Shown piece after piece: positions 37,701-48,240 of a stretch of DNA of 64,000 nt. A model generated the notes under the pieces. It was not told where the DNA came from. It saw nothing but the letters and a program-made list of their open reading frames with translations, and did no database searches. The number at the start of each line of letters is the position of its first letter. Within the stretch, counting starts at the first letter, position 1. The translations under genes were made by a program, and so were the position numbers. This stretch comes from Dastarcus helophoroides (lineage: Eukaryota > Arthropoda > Insecta > Coleoptera > Bothrideridae): positions 42,756,059 to 42,820,058 of the forward strand of contig CM053327.1 in NCBI GenBank assembly GCA_028583605.1, read 5' to 3'.

Positions 37701-38807
37701 GACATTTTTCTACAGAATTCGTCTTTTTTTTTTGAAAATTTTGTCTTTCTTTAAATTTTGACTTTCTTGAAAGTTTGACTTTCTTGAAATTTTGGCTTTC
37801 TTGAAATTTTGACTCTTGAAATATTGACTTTCTTAAAATTTTGACTTCCTTGAAATTTTGATTTGCTTGAAATTTTGACTTTCTTGAAACTTTGACTTTC
37901 TTGAAATTTTGACTTTCTTGAAATTTTGACTTTGTTTTGTAAATTTTGACTTGTAAAAAAATTGACATTTTAAAATGTCCGTTTGTTCTAATTCTTATTT
38001 AATCCGAAATTGCGACTTTCCGGATCTCGATTTTTGAAAATTTCGACATCCAAAATTTCCGCCGTTCCTAAATTTCGACTTTTGTGAAAGTTTCGACCTA
38101 AAATTTCAAAATGGTGAAAGTTCGTCGACAAAAGCAAATTTCTCGAAAATAAAGTGAATTTTATCGAAAAAATCGCATTTTCGCGAAAATGACGACAAGA
38201 GCGAATTCCGCGAAAAAAAGTGTATTTTCTCGATTTCTCAGATTTGGACTTTTTTTTATAAATCTGAACTTATTCTTCTAAAATTCAACATTTCCGAATT
38301 TATAATTTTTTCCAATTTCCATATTTATCAACATTTCGATTTAATTATCGAGGTTTTCAAATTTTCTGAAAATGTTCAAATTCCCAAATTTTGACTCATG
38401 AAAATTCGGACTTCAAAATTTCGGCATCGAAATTTTGATATTTTTGTAAATTTCCATTTATTAACAAATTCGATATTTCAGAATTTCAATTTAAGTCCCA
38501 TTTTTACCAAAATTGTGATTTTCTCAAAGCGGTTCGAATAATTTGGACGGTCGAAATTTATAGTTTTAAGGATTTTTTTGGACGTGAAATTCTGAAGGAT
38601 CTTTGTTTTGTAAATTTTGGTTTTATTTCCAAATTTCGACTTATTCTGAAAATACGGTTTACTTTGAAAAATTCCGTAACATTTTTTTTTTCTATTTTGA
38701 CTTTTTTGAAAGGGTTGATTTTTTTATTTTGAATTTCGACTCGCAAATTGCGACTCTTTTTAGAATTTGGTTTTAAAACTTGGACTTTGAAAATTTCGAC
38801 TTTTTTT
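34741..38807. repeat. AT-rich degenerate array
   Basis: Same TTTCAAAATTTCGAC word family as in the first half of the window. Longer repeated blocks are visible, including CTTGAAATTTTGACTTTCTT in runs near 35815-35885, 37305-37380 and 37740-37930, and a recurring TCAAATTCTCGAATTTCATC near 36050, 37085 and 37525. Lys/Phe/Ser-rich frames on both strands are not genes. Confidence 0.8.
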
Positions 38808-39093
38808 AATCCACTTGCAAGGGGCAACCCCATTATGCCTTCAAAGCTGGGGGTAGGATGCAGAAAAGGATAGATAGCGATGAATCGCCTTCTTTTTTTT
38901 TAAAGTTCAATCTACTCTCAAAGGACAACTCTATTATGCCTTCGAAGCAGTGCGAGTAGGATGCCGAAACAAGGATAGATGGCGATGAACCGCCTTCTTA
39001 AACAAGAATAGGTTGTAATTCTTGGGGAAAATTCCTTTCCATAGTTCCATAGCTTGAAAGTTCTATAAAAAAAAGAGTCTCCGTAGACAGAAG
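38808..39093 (+). repeat. dispersed 'AATCCACTCGCAAAGG' repeat, two tandem copies
   Basis: Copy 1 (38808-38892) reads AATCCACTTGCAAAGGGCAA, ATTATGCCTTCAAAGC, AGGATGCAG, GATAGATAGCGATGAATCGCC. Copy 2 (about 38908-39093) repeats this and continues through TTCTTAAACAAGAATAGGTTG, GGGGAAAATTCCTTTCCATA and GTCTCCGTAGACAGAAG. The same blocks flank the (GAGT)n microsatellite at 46451-48240 and occur at 62338-62440. An uncharacterised dispersed element. Confidence 0.75.
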
Positions 39094-39329
39094 TTCGACT
39101 TTGAAAATTTTATTTCGAAATTTCAGATTTTTCTCAAACTTGTTACTTATTTTGAAAATTTCGATTTTGTATCAAAATCTGGACAAGAGGTGATTTTCCA
39201 AAATGATAACCGTGATCATCTCAAATAATTTTCACATAATAACCTTATAATAAAGAAGAAGAAAAAGAAGAAAGGGAATAAAACTTTATGGGAACCATAA
39301 AACATATCAGTTTCATTAAATATCATGTT

Positions 39330-39448
39330 CTAATGCACAGAAGGTTTGAACATTTATTAGATTCGAAGTTTGGAAACCAAAGACCGGTTTCGATCTTTTC
39401 CAAACTTCGAATCTAATAAATGTTCAAACCTATTGGTCTGTGCATTAG
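39330..39448. repeat. 119-bp hairpin
   Basis: The inner arms, 39342-39376 and 39397-39431, are perfect 35-bp reverse complements (AGGTTTGAACATTTATTAG and CTAATAAATGTTCAAACCT at the outer part). Outer arms CTAATGCACAG and CTGTGCATTAG add 11 more pairs across a small bulge. The loop is about 20 bases. The right arm runs directly into copy 3 of the GGTCTGTG dispersed repeat, so the hairpin is probably an inverted end of that element. Confidence 0.85.
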
Positions 39449-39600
39449 AATCCTTGTCTTCTGGGAAATTGTTCCTAGAGAGCAACCGCTTCGCTAGGTG
39501 GCAGTGTTTCAACTGTTGGTAGTTCAGCTGTTTATGATTCACTATACACGCGCTTGGAGGACTGCATGAATTTGCAGTCTAGGTTGCATTCTACTTGCAT
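39431..39600. repeat. dispersed 'GGTCTGTG' repeat, copy 3
   Basis: Blocks TATTGGTCTGTGCATTAGAA, TCTTCTGGGAAATTG, AGAGAGCAACCGCTTCGCTA, CAACTGTTGGTAGTTC and GCATTCTACTTGCATC follow in the same order as at 3640-3815. Confidence 0.65.
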
Positions 39601-40489
39601 CAAATATCATATGGTATGCGAGCACGCATGCCATGAATTCTCGTAATATCTTTATGTGTTTTAAGCAAGGACTGCAGTGATTAATTCCTTATGCAATATG
39701 AGTGGGAGTCAGTGGTTTAATTAAAAGCTTTGTAGCTTAATAACCCAAGCGGCGCAAACACAGGAACCTTTCTTAATGTGAGTTACTGTTCATGTTAGTA
39801 GAGGTCACCAGCTGTTTGTTACTGTACGCTTCACGAAGTGACCCCGATCTCGTTAAGTGTTCAGACTGGTCACCGCAGGTAGCATATAAGTGTCCATTAG
39901 CTTTGGTGACGTTGAGAGCCGATCAAGTTGTATCAGCTTAATGGGGGCGGTTTTATAAATTAATTGTCAAAATGGTTCACAGTTTAATGCAACATAAACA
40001 TTGAAATTTAATTTAATAGAGTGGGCATGCAAGTGCATCAAAGAGCATGTTAATTTTTAAGCTGCATCTAATAATAGATCATTTTTTTAATTTCATCGAA
40101 GACTATATTTTATCACGGTGGTGACAAATTTGATTAAACTGTGAAGGCTTTAAATTGTACTAGTTTTTTTTTACATGAAAAAACGAAGGGAAAAAAGTAC
40201 TGTATGCCCACGAAAATACCTTAAAGAAATGTAGGGACAGCGCTTTTCCAATTAGTAGAGACAACGCGTTTCCAATTAGTAAAGACTGACCCACAAACCT
40301 TTAAGGAACTGCAAGTATCGGGCATGCAATTAGTCTGATATTCATGATCAATTCTTTGTGTGTACTTCCCCCATTTCCTAATTCGGTGTGATAAGTTTTC
40401 TTTGTCGATATGCGCTTAATGCACCGCATTAGAAAGCACCCTCTGTTACTCTTCTTGTGGCACTGTCTGTTTGTTGTTGCACCCTGTAG
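39601..40489 (+). other. scrib intron, 3' part, no gene
   Basis: Unique-looking sequence ending in a strong pyrimidine-rich acceptor, TTTGTTGTTGCACCCTGTAG, immediately before the third visible exon. No other feature seen. Confidence 0.55.
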
Positions 40490-40656
40490 CTTGCGATGGC
40501 CGCTTGTACCGCTTCGATGTGACGCCCGGTCTCTCTAACGGTGGTTTGGCCTCGTCCGCAGATGATAACGTCAGCGATGACGATTGGGAGGAGAAGGAGG
40601 CCAGCAGGACGCATTCCGTCAAGTTCTCCGATCCGCAGGACCAGGACAAGGGAGAG
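40490..40656 (+). CDS. scrib: Scribble linker exon after LRRs
   Basis: Two bases (CT) complete an Ala codon with the previous exon, followed by 55 codons from CDGRLYRFDVTPGLSNGG to FSDPQDQDKGE. The SADDNVSDDDWEEKE and ASRTHSVKFSD portion corresponds to the acidic linker with the conserved RT-VKFS motif found in insect Scribble just after the LRR/LAP region. It is probably disordered. The acceptor is CCCTGTAG; the donor is GTGAGC at 40657, in phase 0, matching the phase of the next exon. The same frame stays open past the donor for 47 codons (next entry). Confidence 0.93.
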
Positions 40657-40800
40657 GTGAGCCCAACTACATCTACTACTACTTCCGTTTTTCATACATT
40701 TTGGTTGTGGTTGACGGGCGGGTGCGCTCGTCACAAATTGAGGCGTTCCAACAGCTATTATACGTTAAACGCGCTGCAAGATCTCGATGACGATTCTTGA
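40657..40800 (+). CDS. scrib: possible alternative Scribble C-terminus (intron read-through)
   Basis: If the GTGAGC donor is skipped, the scrib frame continues for 47 codons to a TGA at 40798-40800. The tail is Thr/Ser-rich, then hydrophobic (VFHTFWLWLTGG), then basic to acidic (ARHKLRRSNSYYTLNALQDL, then DDDS). An AATAAA lies only 28 bases after the stop. Such a transcript would make a truncated protein with LRRs and the linker but no PDZ domains, resembling the domain plan of Lano (LRRC1). Open frame, codon appearance and polyadenylation signal are seen; actual use is inference. It could also be a chance open stretch. Confidence 0.4.
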   Translation: MSPTTSTTTSVFHTFWLWLTGGCARHKLRRSNSYYTLNALQDLDDDS

Positions 40801-40827
40801 TTGTTGGGGACCTGTGGTTTCATCTGA

Positions 40828-40833
40828 AATAAA
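40828..40833 (+). terminator. candidate intronic polyadenylation signal AATAAA
   Basis: Canonical hexamer 28 bases after the TGA of the read-through tail. In AT-rich DNA an isolated AATAAA is common, so its position relative to the stop is the only support. Confidence 0.35.
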
Positions 40834-41040
40834 TCAAGCATTTTGGCTTCTTACTGCCAGGGTTACTGAGATAGAGAGGTCGTACAATCTCCTTATAGGG
40901 GTCGATTCATTAGCCTCTTTACATACTTTGACAGTAAACAGTAAATTCAATTAAAAAAAAAGTGTTCATCAATTTAGGTCTTTCTTTGGAAGATACAGGC
41001 TAAAATTTTTAAATTGGAAAAAAAAACAATAGACACGATT
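40834..41040 (+). other. scrib intron, no feature
   Basis: No supported feature. Confidence 0.4.
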
Positions 41041-41124
41041 CAGCAAAACGAAATTTAGTTTCAACAAAACTAAATTTAGTTTCAGCAAAACGAAATTTAG
41101 TTTCAGCAAAATGAAATTTAGTGA
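41041..41124. repeat. 21-bp minisatellite, four units
   Basis: CAGCAAAACGAAATTTAGTTT is repeated, with one or two changes per unit, from 41041, 41062, 41083 and 41104. Confidence 0.85.
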
Positions 41125-41329
41125 CAGTTGAAATAATTTTACAAAAATAGTTATTCTTTTTGGCATAGTTTATTAAAATTTCTATTTGTATTCAATTTTA
41201 TAAAATACTGGGATTGCTTGTGGTCGAAAATCGACCAATTGTATCTGTAACGAATGAAATTGTTTTCCCCATAATTAATTGGTATTTACTCGTATGTAAA
41301 TCCTTGATTCTTACGTTGACGATGTGAGG

Positions 41330-44300
41330 AAAGGCGCTAGAATATGAAAATGTTGATTTTGAAAATGTCGACCGTTTTTGAAAATGTCGACCATTTTTGA
41401 AAATTTTGACCCTTTTTGAAAATTTCGACTCTTCTAGTCTGTTTTGGTTTTTTTCAATATTTCGACATTTTTTGAAACTCCAGTTTTTTTCCAGAATCTT
41501 AGTAAACATTAAGGTTCTGAAAAAACTGAAGAGTTTCAAAAAAATGTCGAAATATTGAAAAAAGCGAAAGAGAAAATTCTCGAAACTTCGACATTTTTTA
41601 AATATTATGATATTTTTTAGAAATACGATTTTAAACATTTGAGCTTAAAATGGATTTTTTGATAATTTCGACTTTTTTTCAAAATTTGGCTGGTTTTTAA
41701 ATATCGATTTTTTCTTAAATTTCGACTTCAAAATTTACTATTTTTTTTCGACTTTGGTTTGATTTTTTCTCAAATTGTTACCGTATTATTCAAAATTTCG
41801 TCCACTTACTAAATATTTCGACTTTTCTTGTATTCCAATTTTTTTTTTGAAAATTGACCTTTTCAAAATTTCCATTTTTTCTCTAATTGTTAATTTATTT
41901 TTTAAAATTTCGCACATTTACTAAATATTTCGACTTTTGTTGAGAATTTCGACTTTTTGATATTTTCGACTTTTTTTTTTTTGGAAATTGATTTTTTTTA
42001 ATTTTAATTTGTTCTCTAATTGTTAATTTATTTTGCAAAATATCGTCCACCTACTTTTATTTCGACTTTTCTTGAGTTCCAATTTATTTTTTGGAAATTG
42101 ACCCTTTTCAAAATTTCTATTTTTTTCTTTAGTTGTTGATTTATTTTTCAAAATGTCGAACATTTACTAAATATTTCGACTTTTGTAGAGAATTCCAACT
42201 TTTTGATACTTTTGACTCTTTCAAAATTTCTACTTTTTATTTTACTATTATTTGGACATTTTTCTGAAGAGTTCAACTTTTTTTTTAATTTTGACTTCTC
42301 GAAATTTCGATTTTTTTTTCAAATTTTGACTTTAAAAAATCGACATTTCAGAGTTTCCGCCTTTTTCAATTCCTGATGTATCGAAATTCCATTTTTTTTT
42401 GGTGAAAAATTCGATATTTTTAATTTATACTTTTTTTTTAAAGGTTTCGAATTATTTTGAAAATGTTGACATTTGAAAATACTTGCTCTTTTCAAACTCT
42501 CCAATTTTTTCAAAAAGTCGATTTATTTTCGAAATTTTTGCTTAGTCTGGAAGTTTTAACTCTTTCAGAATGTTTACTTTTTTCAAAATTTCGTTATTTT
42601 TGGAGCTACAATTGCTTAGAAAATCTCGACATTTTCTGGAAATTTTTAATTTTACTGAAAATTATTTTGACGTTTTTCTGAAGAGTCCGATTCTTTTTTT
42701 TTAATTGTGACTGCTCGAAATTTCGACTTTTTTTTTCAAATTTTGACTTTAAAAAATCGACATTCAGTTTCCGCCGTTTTCAATTCCTGTTGTATCGAAA
42801 TTCGATTATTTTTTAAATTTCGATATTTTTAATTTCTACTTTTTTTTAAAGGTTTCGGATTAATTTGAAAATGTTGACATTTGGAAATATTTGCTCTCTT
42901 CAAGCTTTCCAATTTTTTAAAAAATTCGATTTATTTTCGAAATTTTTGCTTAATCTGGAAGTTTTAACTCTTTCAGAATTTTCACTGTTTTCAAAATTTT
43001 GTTATTTTTGGAACTACAATTGCTTAGAAAATCTCGACTTTTTCTGGAAATTTTTAATTTTACTGAAAATTATTTTGACGTTTTTCTGAAGAGTCCGACT
43101 CTTTTTTTTTAATTGTGACTGCTCGAAATTTCGACTTTTTTTTCAAATTTTGACTTTAAAAAATCGAGATTCAGTTTCCGCCGTTTTCAATTCCTGTTGT
43201 ATCGAAATTCGATTTTTTTTTAAATTTCGATATTTTTAATTTCTACTTTTTTTTAAAGGTTTCGGATTAATTTGAAAATGTTGACATTTGGAAATATTTG
43301 CTCTCTTCAAGCTTTCCAATTTTTTAAAAAATTCGATTTATTTTCGAAATTTTTGCTTAATCTGGAAGTTTTAACTCTTTCAGAATTTTCACTGTTTTCA
43401 AAATTTTGTTATTTTTGAAACTTTCAAGTGCTTTGAAAATCTCGACTTTTTCTGGAAATGTTTACTTTTACTGAAACTTATTTCGACATATTTTTGAACA
43501 GTTCGGCTTTTTTTGTTGAAAATTTTGACTTTCTAGAAATTTGGATGTTGTTTGGAGAGAGAAAGTTTTTATTTTGTTGTAAAATTTCGACCTCCATTTT
43601 TTGTTGAAAATTGCGACCATTTTACAAAAATTCGACTTTCTCTTTAATTTTTTTGAATTTTTTTATAATTTGAAAAATTCTTTTTTGGAAAGGCTCTTTT
43701 TTTTGAAAAACTCATTTTTTTTATGTCACCCTTTTTAAAAGTATTATTTTTGTAAACCTTTAAAAATTCTGACTTCAGAATTTCGCCTTCTCGAAATTTT
43801 TACTTTTATTGAAATTTTCGATTTTGTTCAAAGTGTCTTCTCGAAACTTTGATTTTTTATTGTAATCTATTTTTGTGCAACGTTTTAACTCTTTTTCAAA
43901 ATGTCGACTTTAAAAACTTCAATCTTTTTTTTGTGAATGTTTAAAACATCTAACTTCAGAATTTCGTCTTTTTCTCGAAATTTTTACTTTTTTCGAAATT
44001 TTCCATTTTTTTTCTCAAAGTGTCATCTTCTCGAAATTTTGATTTTTTCTTGTAATCAACCTGTTTTTCTTCAACTTTTTATCTCGTTTTCAAAATGTTG
44101 AATTTAAAAACTTCGATCATTTTTTTTTGTAAATCTTTAAAAATTCTGACTATCGAATTTCGTCTTTTTCTCGAAATTTTAACTTTTTTTGAAATTTTCG
44201 ATTTTTTTTTCGAAGTGTCTTCTCGAAATTTTGATTTTTTCTTGTAATCTACAATATTTTTCTGCAACTTCTTACCTCTTTTTCAAAATGTTCTATTTAA

Positions 44301-45240
44301 AAACTTCGATAATTTTTTTTGTGAATCTTTAAAAATTCTGACTTCAGAATTTCTTGTTTTTTTCGAAATTTCTACTTTTTTTGAAATTTTCGATTTTTTT
44401 TCAGCGTCGTCTTTTCGAAATTTTGTTTTTTTTTTCTTGTAATCTACATATTTTTCTGCAACTTTTTAACTCGTTTTCAAAATGTTGATTTTAAAAACTT
44501 CGATTTATTTTTTTTTGAGAATCTTTAAAAATTCTGACTTCGGAATTTCGTGTTTTTTTCGAAATTTCTACTTTTTTTGAAATTTGCGATTTTTTTTTCA
44601 GCGTCGTCTTCTCGAAATTTTGATTGTTTCTTGTAATCTACATATTTTTTTGCAACTTTTTAACTCGTTTTCAAAATGTCGACTTTAAAAACTTTTTCGT
44701 AATTTTCACATTTTTTGAAATTGTTGACTTTTTCGGTTTTTTCTCGGAAAGTTGATTTTTTTTAAAATCGCATCCTGTTCTAAAAATTTTCTTTTCAAAA
44801 TTTGGACTTTTTTTAAAAAGTTATTCAAAGAGTTTGAATTTTTAATCTTTTGACGTTGTTTCGAAAATTTCGTTAAAATTGATTATTAAAAATGGCGATA
44901 TTTAATTTTTTTTCCATAAAATCAAGATAAATTGGAATTTAATTGTTTTCTCATATTGTTAAGCATTGAATTTTCCAATACTTTGCCCATTTCAGCTTCC
45001 TTGTATCTCCAATAGTTTCCGAATGTCCCGTAATGGAAATCAAATTTGTTTCGGTCTGTATTTTAGTGACAATCAGATAATTCATTCAAAAAATTCTCGA
45101 ATTTTCGAGTTTGAACGGAATTTGTGGAAACCTATTCAAAATAAAAACAAAAGAAAAGAAATTTCACACAGTAATTTTTTTAAAGTTATCAAGTTTATCT
45201 TGTAACTTTGCCAAACACTCGAATGTTTGACTTTTTACTA
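41330..45240. repeat. AT-rich degenerate array with ~408-bp and ~193-bp units
   Basis: Same word family as the other AT-rich arrays. Two local tandem structures stand out. A unit of about 408 bp starts with AAAGGTTTCGGATTAATTTG-like sequence at about 42441, 42849 and 43256, and produces two near-identical 74-residue plus-strand frames. A unit of about 193 bp, with CTGCAACTTTTTAACTCGTT, recurs at about 43876, 44066, 44262, 44457 and 44651. A short inverted pair occurs near 41455-41570 (TTTGAAACTCCAG against AGAGTTTCAAA). Confidence 0.82.
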
Positions 45241-45251
45241 GAAAATTGAAA

Positions 45252-45390
45252 TACAGAACTTGTCCCCTGAAACCAAGAAAGGTTAAAAAGCACAACAAAG
45301 GTTGCTCTAACGCGTTTCGACAGGTTTCAGGGGACAAGTTCTGTGTTTTAATTTTTTGAAGATAACCAAGGACCAGTCCGTTCCATTAAA
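45252..45390. repeat. dispersed 'CGAAACGCGTT' repeat, foldback copy
   Basis: The left half (45254-45315) is the repeat in inverted orientation (ACTTGTCCCCTGAAACC, GCTCTAACGCGTTTCG). The right half restarts in direct orientation (GGTTTCAGGGGACAAGTTC, GATAACCAAGGACCAGTCCG). The two halves form a 22-bp perfect inverted pair at 45254-45275 and 45324-45345. Confidence 0.8.
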
Positions 45391-45399
45391 ATTTTTACT

Positions 45400-46450
45400 C
45401 GAAGTCTAGTTTTTTTTTCGATATTTTCAGATGATTTTAAATTTCCCATTTTTTTAAATCCTTGCTTATTTTACAATCTTTACTTTTTTACAATCTTTAC
45501 TTTTTTTAAAACTGTACTTTTTTTTACAAATATTTTATTGAAAATCTACAGTTTCGGACTTTTTTTTGTATCTAAAACTGATGAACCACATGTGGAATTT
45601 AAAATGAATTTTTGAGTTGCATTTTGCAGTATGTGATCAAATAATAATTTGAAGGTAGCCTTGGAACCCTCAATTGTGATGAATTCTTATATTGCAGCAT
45701 TAGAAGACTTATCGTTAAAGTATTTTTTTTTCGCTTCTTTTGCATTGTATTAGTCGAGCAGCAGTTAGAACTACCTCAGTATTTATCGTGTTCTAGTCAG
45801 TATTAATTGCGAATTATTTTTGAAAAATTATATTGTGATGAAAGTTCCTTCCGATAAGATAAAAGTTTCATTCTTAGCAAAGTGTACTTACATTTTTACT
45901 ATTTTTTGATATGATAGTAGTTTATAGTTTTTTGATCGTTTTTTTTTTAAATTCGGAAATCGTTTTGTAGTTTTAAATTTAAGCCGCTTTCCAGCTCGCA
46001 GTTTTTATCGCAAATAGTAATTTATAAGTTAATGTAGCGTAATATTTACTAGTTAATTGACAATATTGCTATTTGTTAAAACGATATCGAATACATTCTA
46101 TTCATATGCTGTTTAGTATGCATGCGAAACGCATGTACAAAATTTAGAAAGTTTTTCCTTACGTGCCATATAATACGATGGTTAAAGTACAGAAGGTGTA
46201 TTTTGGTAAGAACGTTCTATTATTTGTTTAAACAATTTTTACTAGCTGAAGACACCTAACACAATTAATATTCAGCGTAAAAAGTAAAATTGTATGACAC
46301 AAAATTATTTCACTTTGCATTTTTATATCCTACGTGGATCAAAAAAAAAATAAGCGGGGCATAACAAAAAAAAAGGTTAGGAAATGCTGTCATGAAACGT
46401 TAGTAAATATGTTTCTTCTAGTACCTGTAGGGTGCTTTGCTACTAACTAG
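45400..46450. other. scrib intron, no gene seen
   Basis: AT-rich sequence that grades out of the degenerate array into unique-looking DNA. No coding frame supported. Confidence 0.45.
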
Positions 46451-48240
46451 TTTAATCCACTCACAAAAGGTGAGTGAGTGAGTAAGTTAGTAAGTGTGAG
46501 TGTGAGTGTGAGTGTGGGGGTGGGTGTGGGTGTGGGAGTGGGTGTGGGTGTGGGTGTGGGTGTGAGTGAGTGAGTGTGAGAGTGAGTGAGTGAGTGTGAT
46601 AGTGAGTGAGTGAGTGTGAGTGTGAGTGTGAGTGTGAGTGTGAGTGAGTGAGTGAGTGAGTGAGTGAGTGAGTGAGTGAGTGAGTGATCGAGTGAGTGAG
46701 TGATCGAGTGAGTGATCGAGTGAGTGAGTGAGTGATCGAGTGAGTGATCGAGTGAGTGAGTGAGTGATCGAGTGAGTGAGTGAGTGAGTGATCGAGTGAT
46801 CGAGTGAGTGACCGAGTAATCGAGTGATCGAGTGAGTGAGTGTGAGTGAGTGAGTGAGTGAGTAAGTGTGAGTGTAAGTGAGTGGAGTGAGTGAGTGAGT
46901 GAGTGAGTGAGTGATCGAGCGAGTGAGTGAGTGATCGAGTGACCGAGTATCGAGTGATCGAGTGACCGAGTATCGAGTGATCGAGTGAGTGAGTGAGTGA
47001 GTGAGTGTGAGAGTGAGAGTGGAGTGAGTGAGTGAGTGAGTGAGTGAGTGAGTGAGTGAGTGAGTGAGTGAGTGAGAGTGAGAGTGAGTGAGAGAGTGAG
47101 GAGTGAGTGAGTGAGAGTGAGTGAGTGAGTGAGTGAGTGGAGTAAGTGAGTGAGTGAGTGAGTGACTGACTGACTGACTGACTGACTGACTGAGCTGACT
47201 GAGTGGTGAGTGAGTGATGTAGTGAGTGAGTGAGTGAGTGAGTGAGTGAGTAGTGAGTGAGGAGTGAGTGAGTGAGTGAGTGAGTGAGTGAGTGAGTGAG
47301 TGAGTGAGTGAGTGAGTGAGTGAGTGAGTGAGTGAGTGAGTGAGTGAGTGAGTGAGTGAGTGAGTGAGTGAGTGAGTGAGTGAGTGAGTGAGTGAGTGAG
47401 TGAGTGAGTGAGTGAGTGAGTGAGTGAGTGAGTGAGTGAGTGAGTGAGTGAGTGAGTGAGTGAGTGAGTGAGTGAGTGAGTGAGTGAGTGAGTGAGTGAG
47501 TGAGTGAGTGAGTGAGTGAGTGAGTGAGTGAGTGAGTGAGTGAGTGAGTGAGTGAGTGAGTGAGTGAGTGAGTGAGTGAGTGAGTGAGTGAGTGAGTGAG
47601 TGAGTGAGTGAGTGAGTGAGTGAGTGAGTGAGTGAGTGAGTGAGTGAGTGAGTGAGTGAGTGAGTGAGTGAGTGAGTGAGTGAGTGAGTGAGTGAGTGAG
47701 TGAGTGAGTGAGTGAGTGAGTGAGTGAGTGAGTGAGTGAGTGAGTGAGTGAGTGAGTGAGTGAGTGAGTGAGTGAGTGAGTGAGTGAGTGAGTGAGTGAG
47801 TGAGTGAGTGAGTGAGTGAGTGAGTGAGTGAGTGAGTGAGTGAGTGAGTGAGTGAGTGAGTGAGTGAGTGAGTGAGTGAGTGAGTGAGTGAGTGAGTGAG
47901 TGAGTGAGTGAGTGAGTGAGTGAGTGAGTGAGTGAGTGAGCGTGAGTGAGTGAGCGTGAGTGAGTGAGCGTGAGTGAGTGAGCGTGAGTGAGTGAGTAAG
48001 TGAGTGAGAGAGCGGCGAGCGGGCGAGCGATGGAGGGATCGAGCGATCGAGCGAGTGCGAGACTTCTTAAACAAGGATAGGTTGTAATTTTTAGAGAAAA
48101 TTCCTTTCGGTAACGCGTTCCATAGTTTGGAAGTTCTACAGAAAAGAAGTCTCCGTAGACAGAAGTCCTCACTGTGTCAAGCTGGACGGCATAGGAATTT
48201 GCCGTTTCCAACTGTCTTGTATGCCTTAAGAAGCTTGTCT
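46451..48240. repeat. dispersed element split by (GAGT)n microsatellite
   Basis: TTTAATCCACTCACAAAAGG at 46451 and ACTTCTTAAACAAGGATAGG...GTCTCCGTAGACAGAAG from about 48062 match the two ends of the element at 38808-39093. The middle of the element, including its own CGCGAGTAGGATG-type segment, is replaced by a GAGT microsatellite. The region after 48170 (CTGGACGGCATAGGAATTTG) extends the element beyond what is visible in the other copies. Confidence 0.75.
46470..48060. repeat. 1.6-kb (GAGT)n microsatellite
   Basis: About 680 bp (47262-47940) is an uninterrupted GAGT array, roughly 170 units. On both sides there are variants: GTGTGGGTGTGG near 46515-46560, GATCGAGTGAGTGA blocks at 46680-46990, a GACT run near 47163-47190, and CGTGAGTGAGTGAG repeated four times at 47941-47990. 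Two overlapping minus-strand frames of over 530 codons read only as Thr-His-Ser-Leu repeats. They are artefacts of a 4-bp repeat whose 12-bp codon cycle lacks stops. Confidence 0.95.

Noticed and set aside
42457..43089. Two almost identical 74-codon plus-strand frames
   Set aside because: They are the same segment of a ~408-bp tandem unit of AT-rich repeat, with a Phe/Leu/Lys composition typical of the array.
46461..48211. Two minus-strand frames of over 530 codons reading Thr-His-Ser-Leu repeats
   Set aside because: They are the three-codon reading of a pure GAGT microsatellite; overlapping frames are equally open, and no other domain is present.
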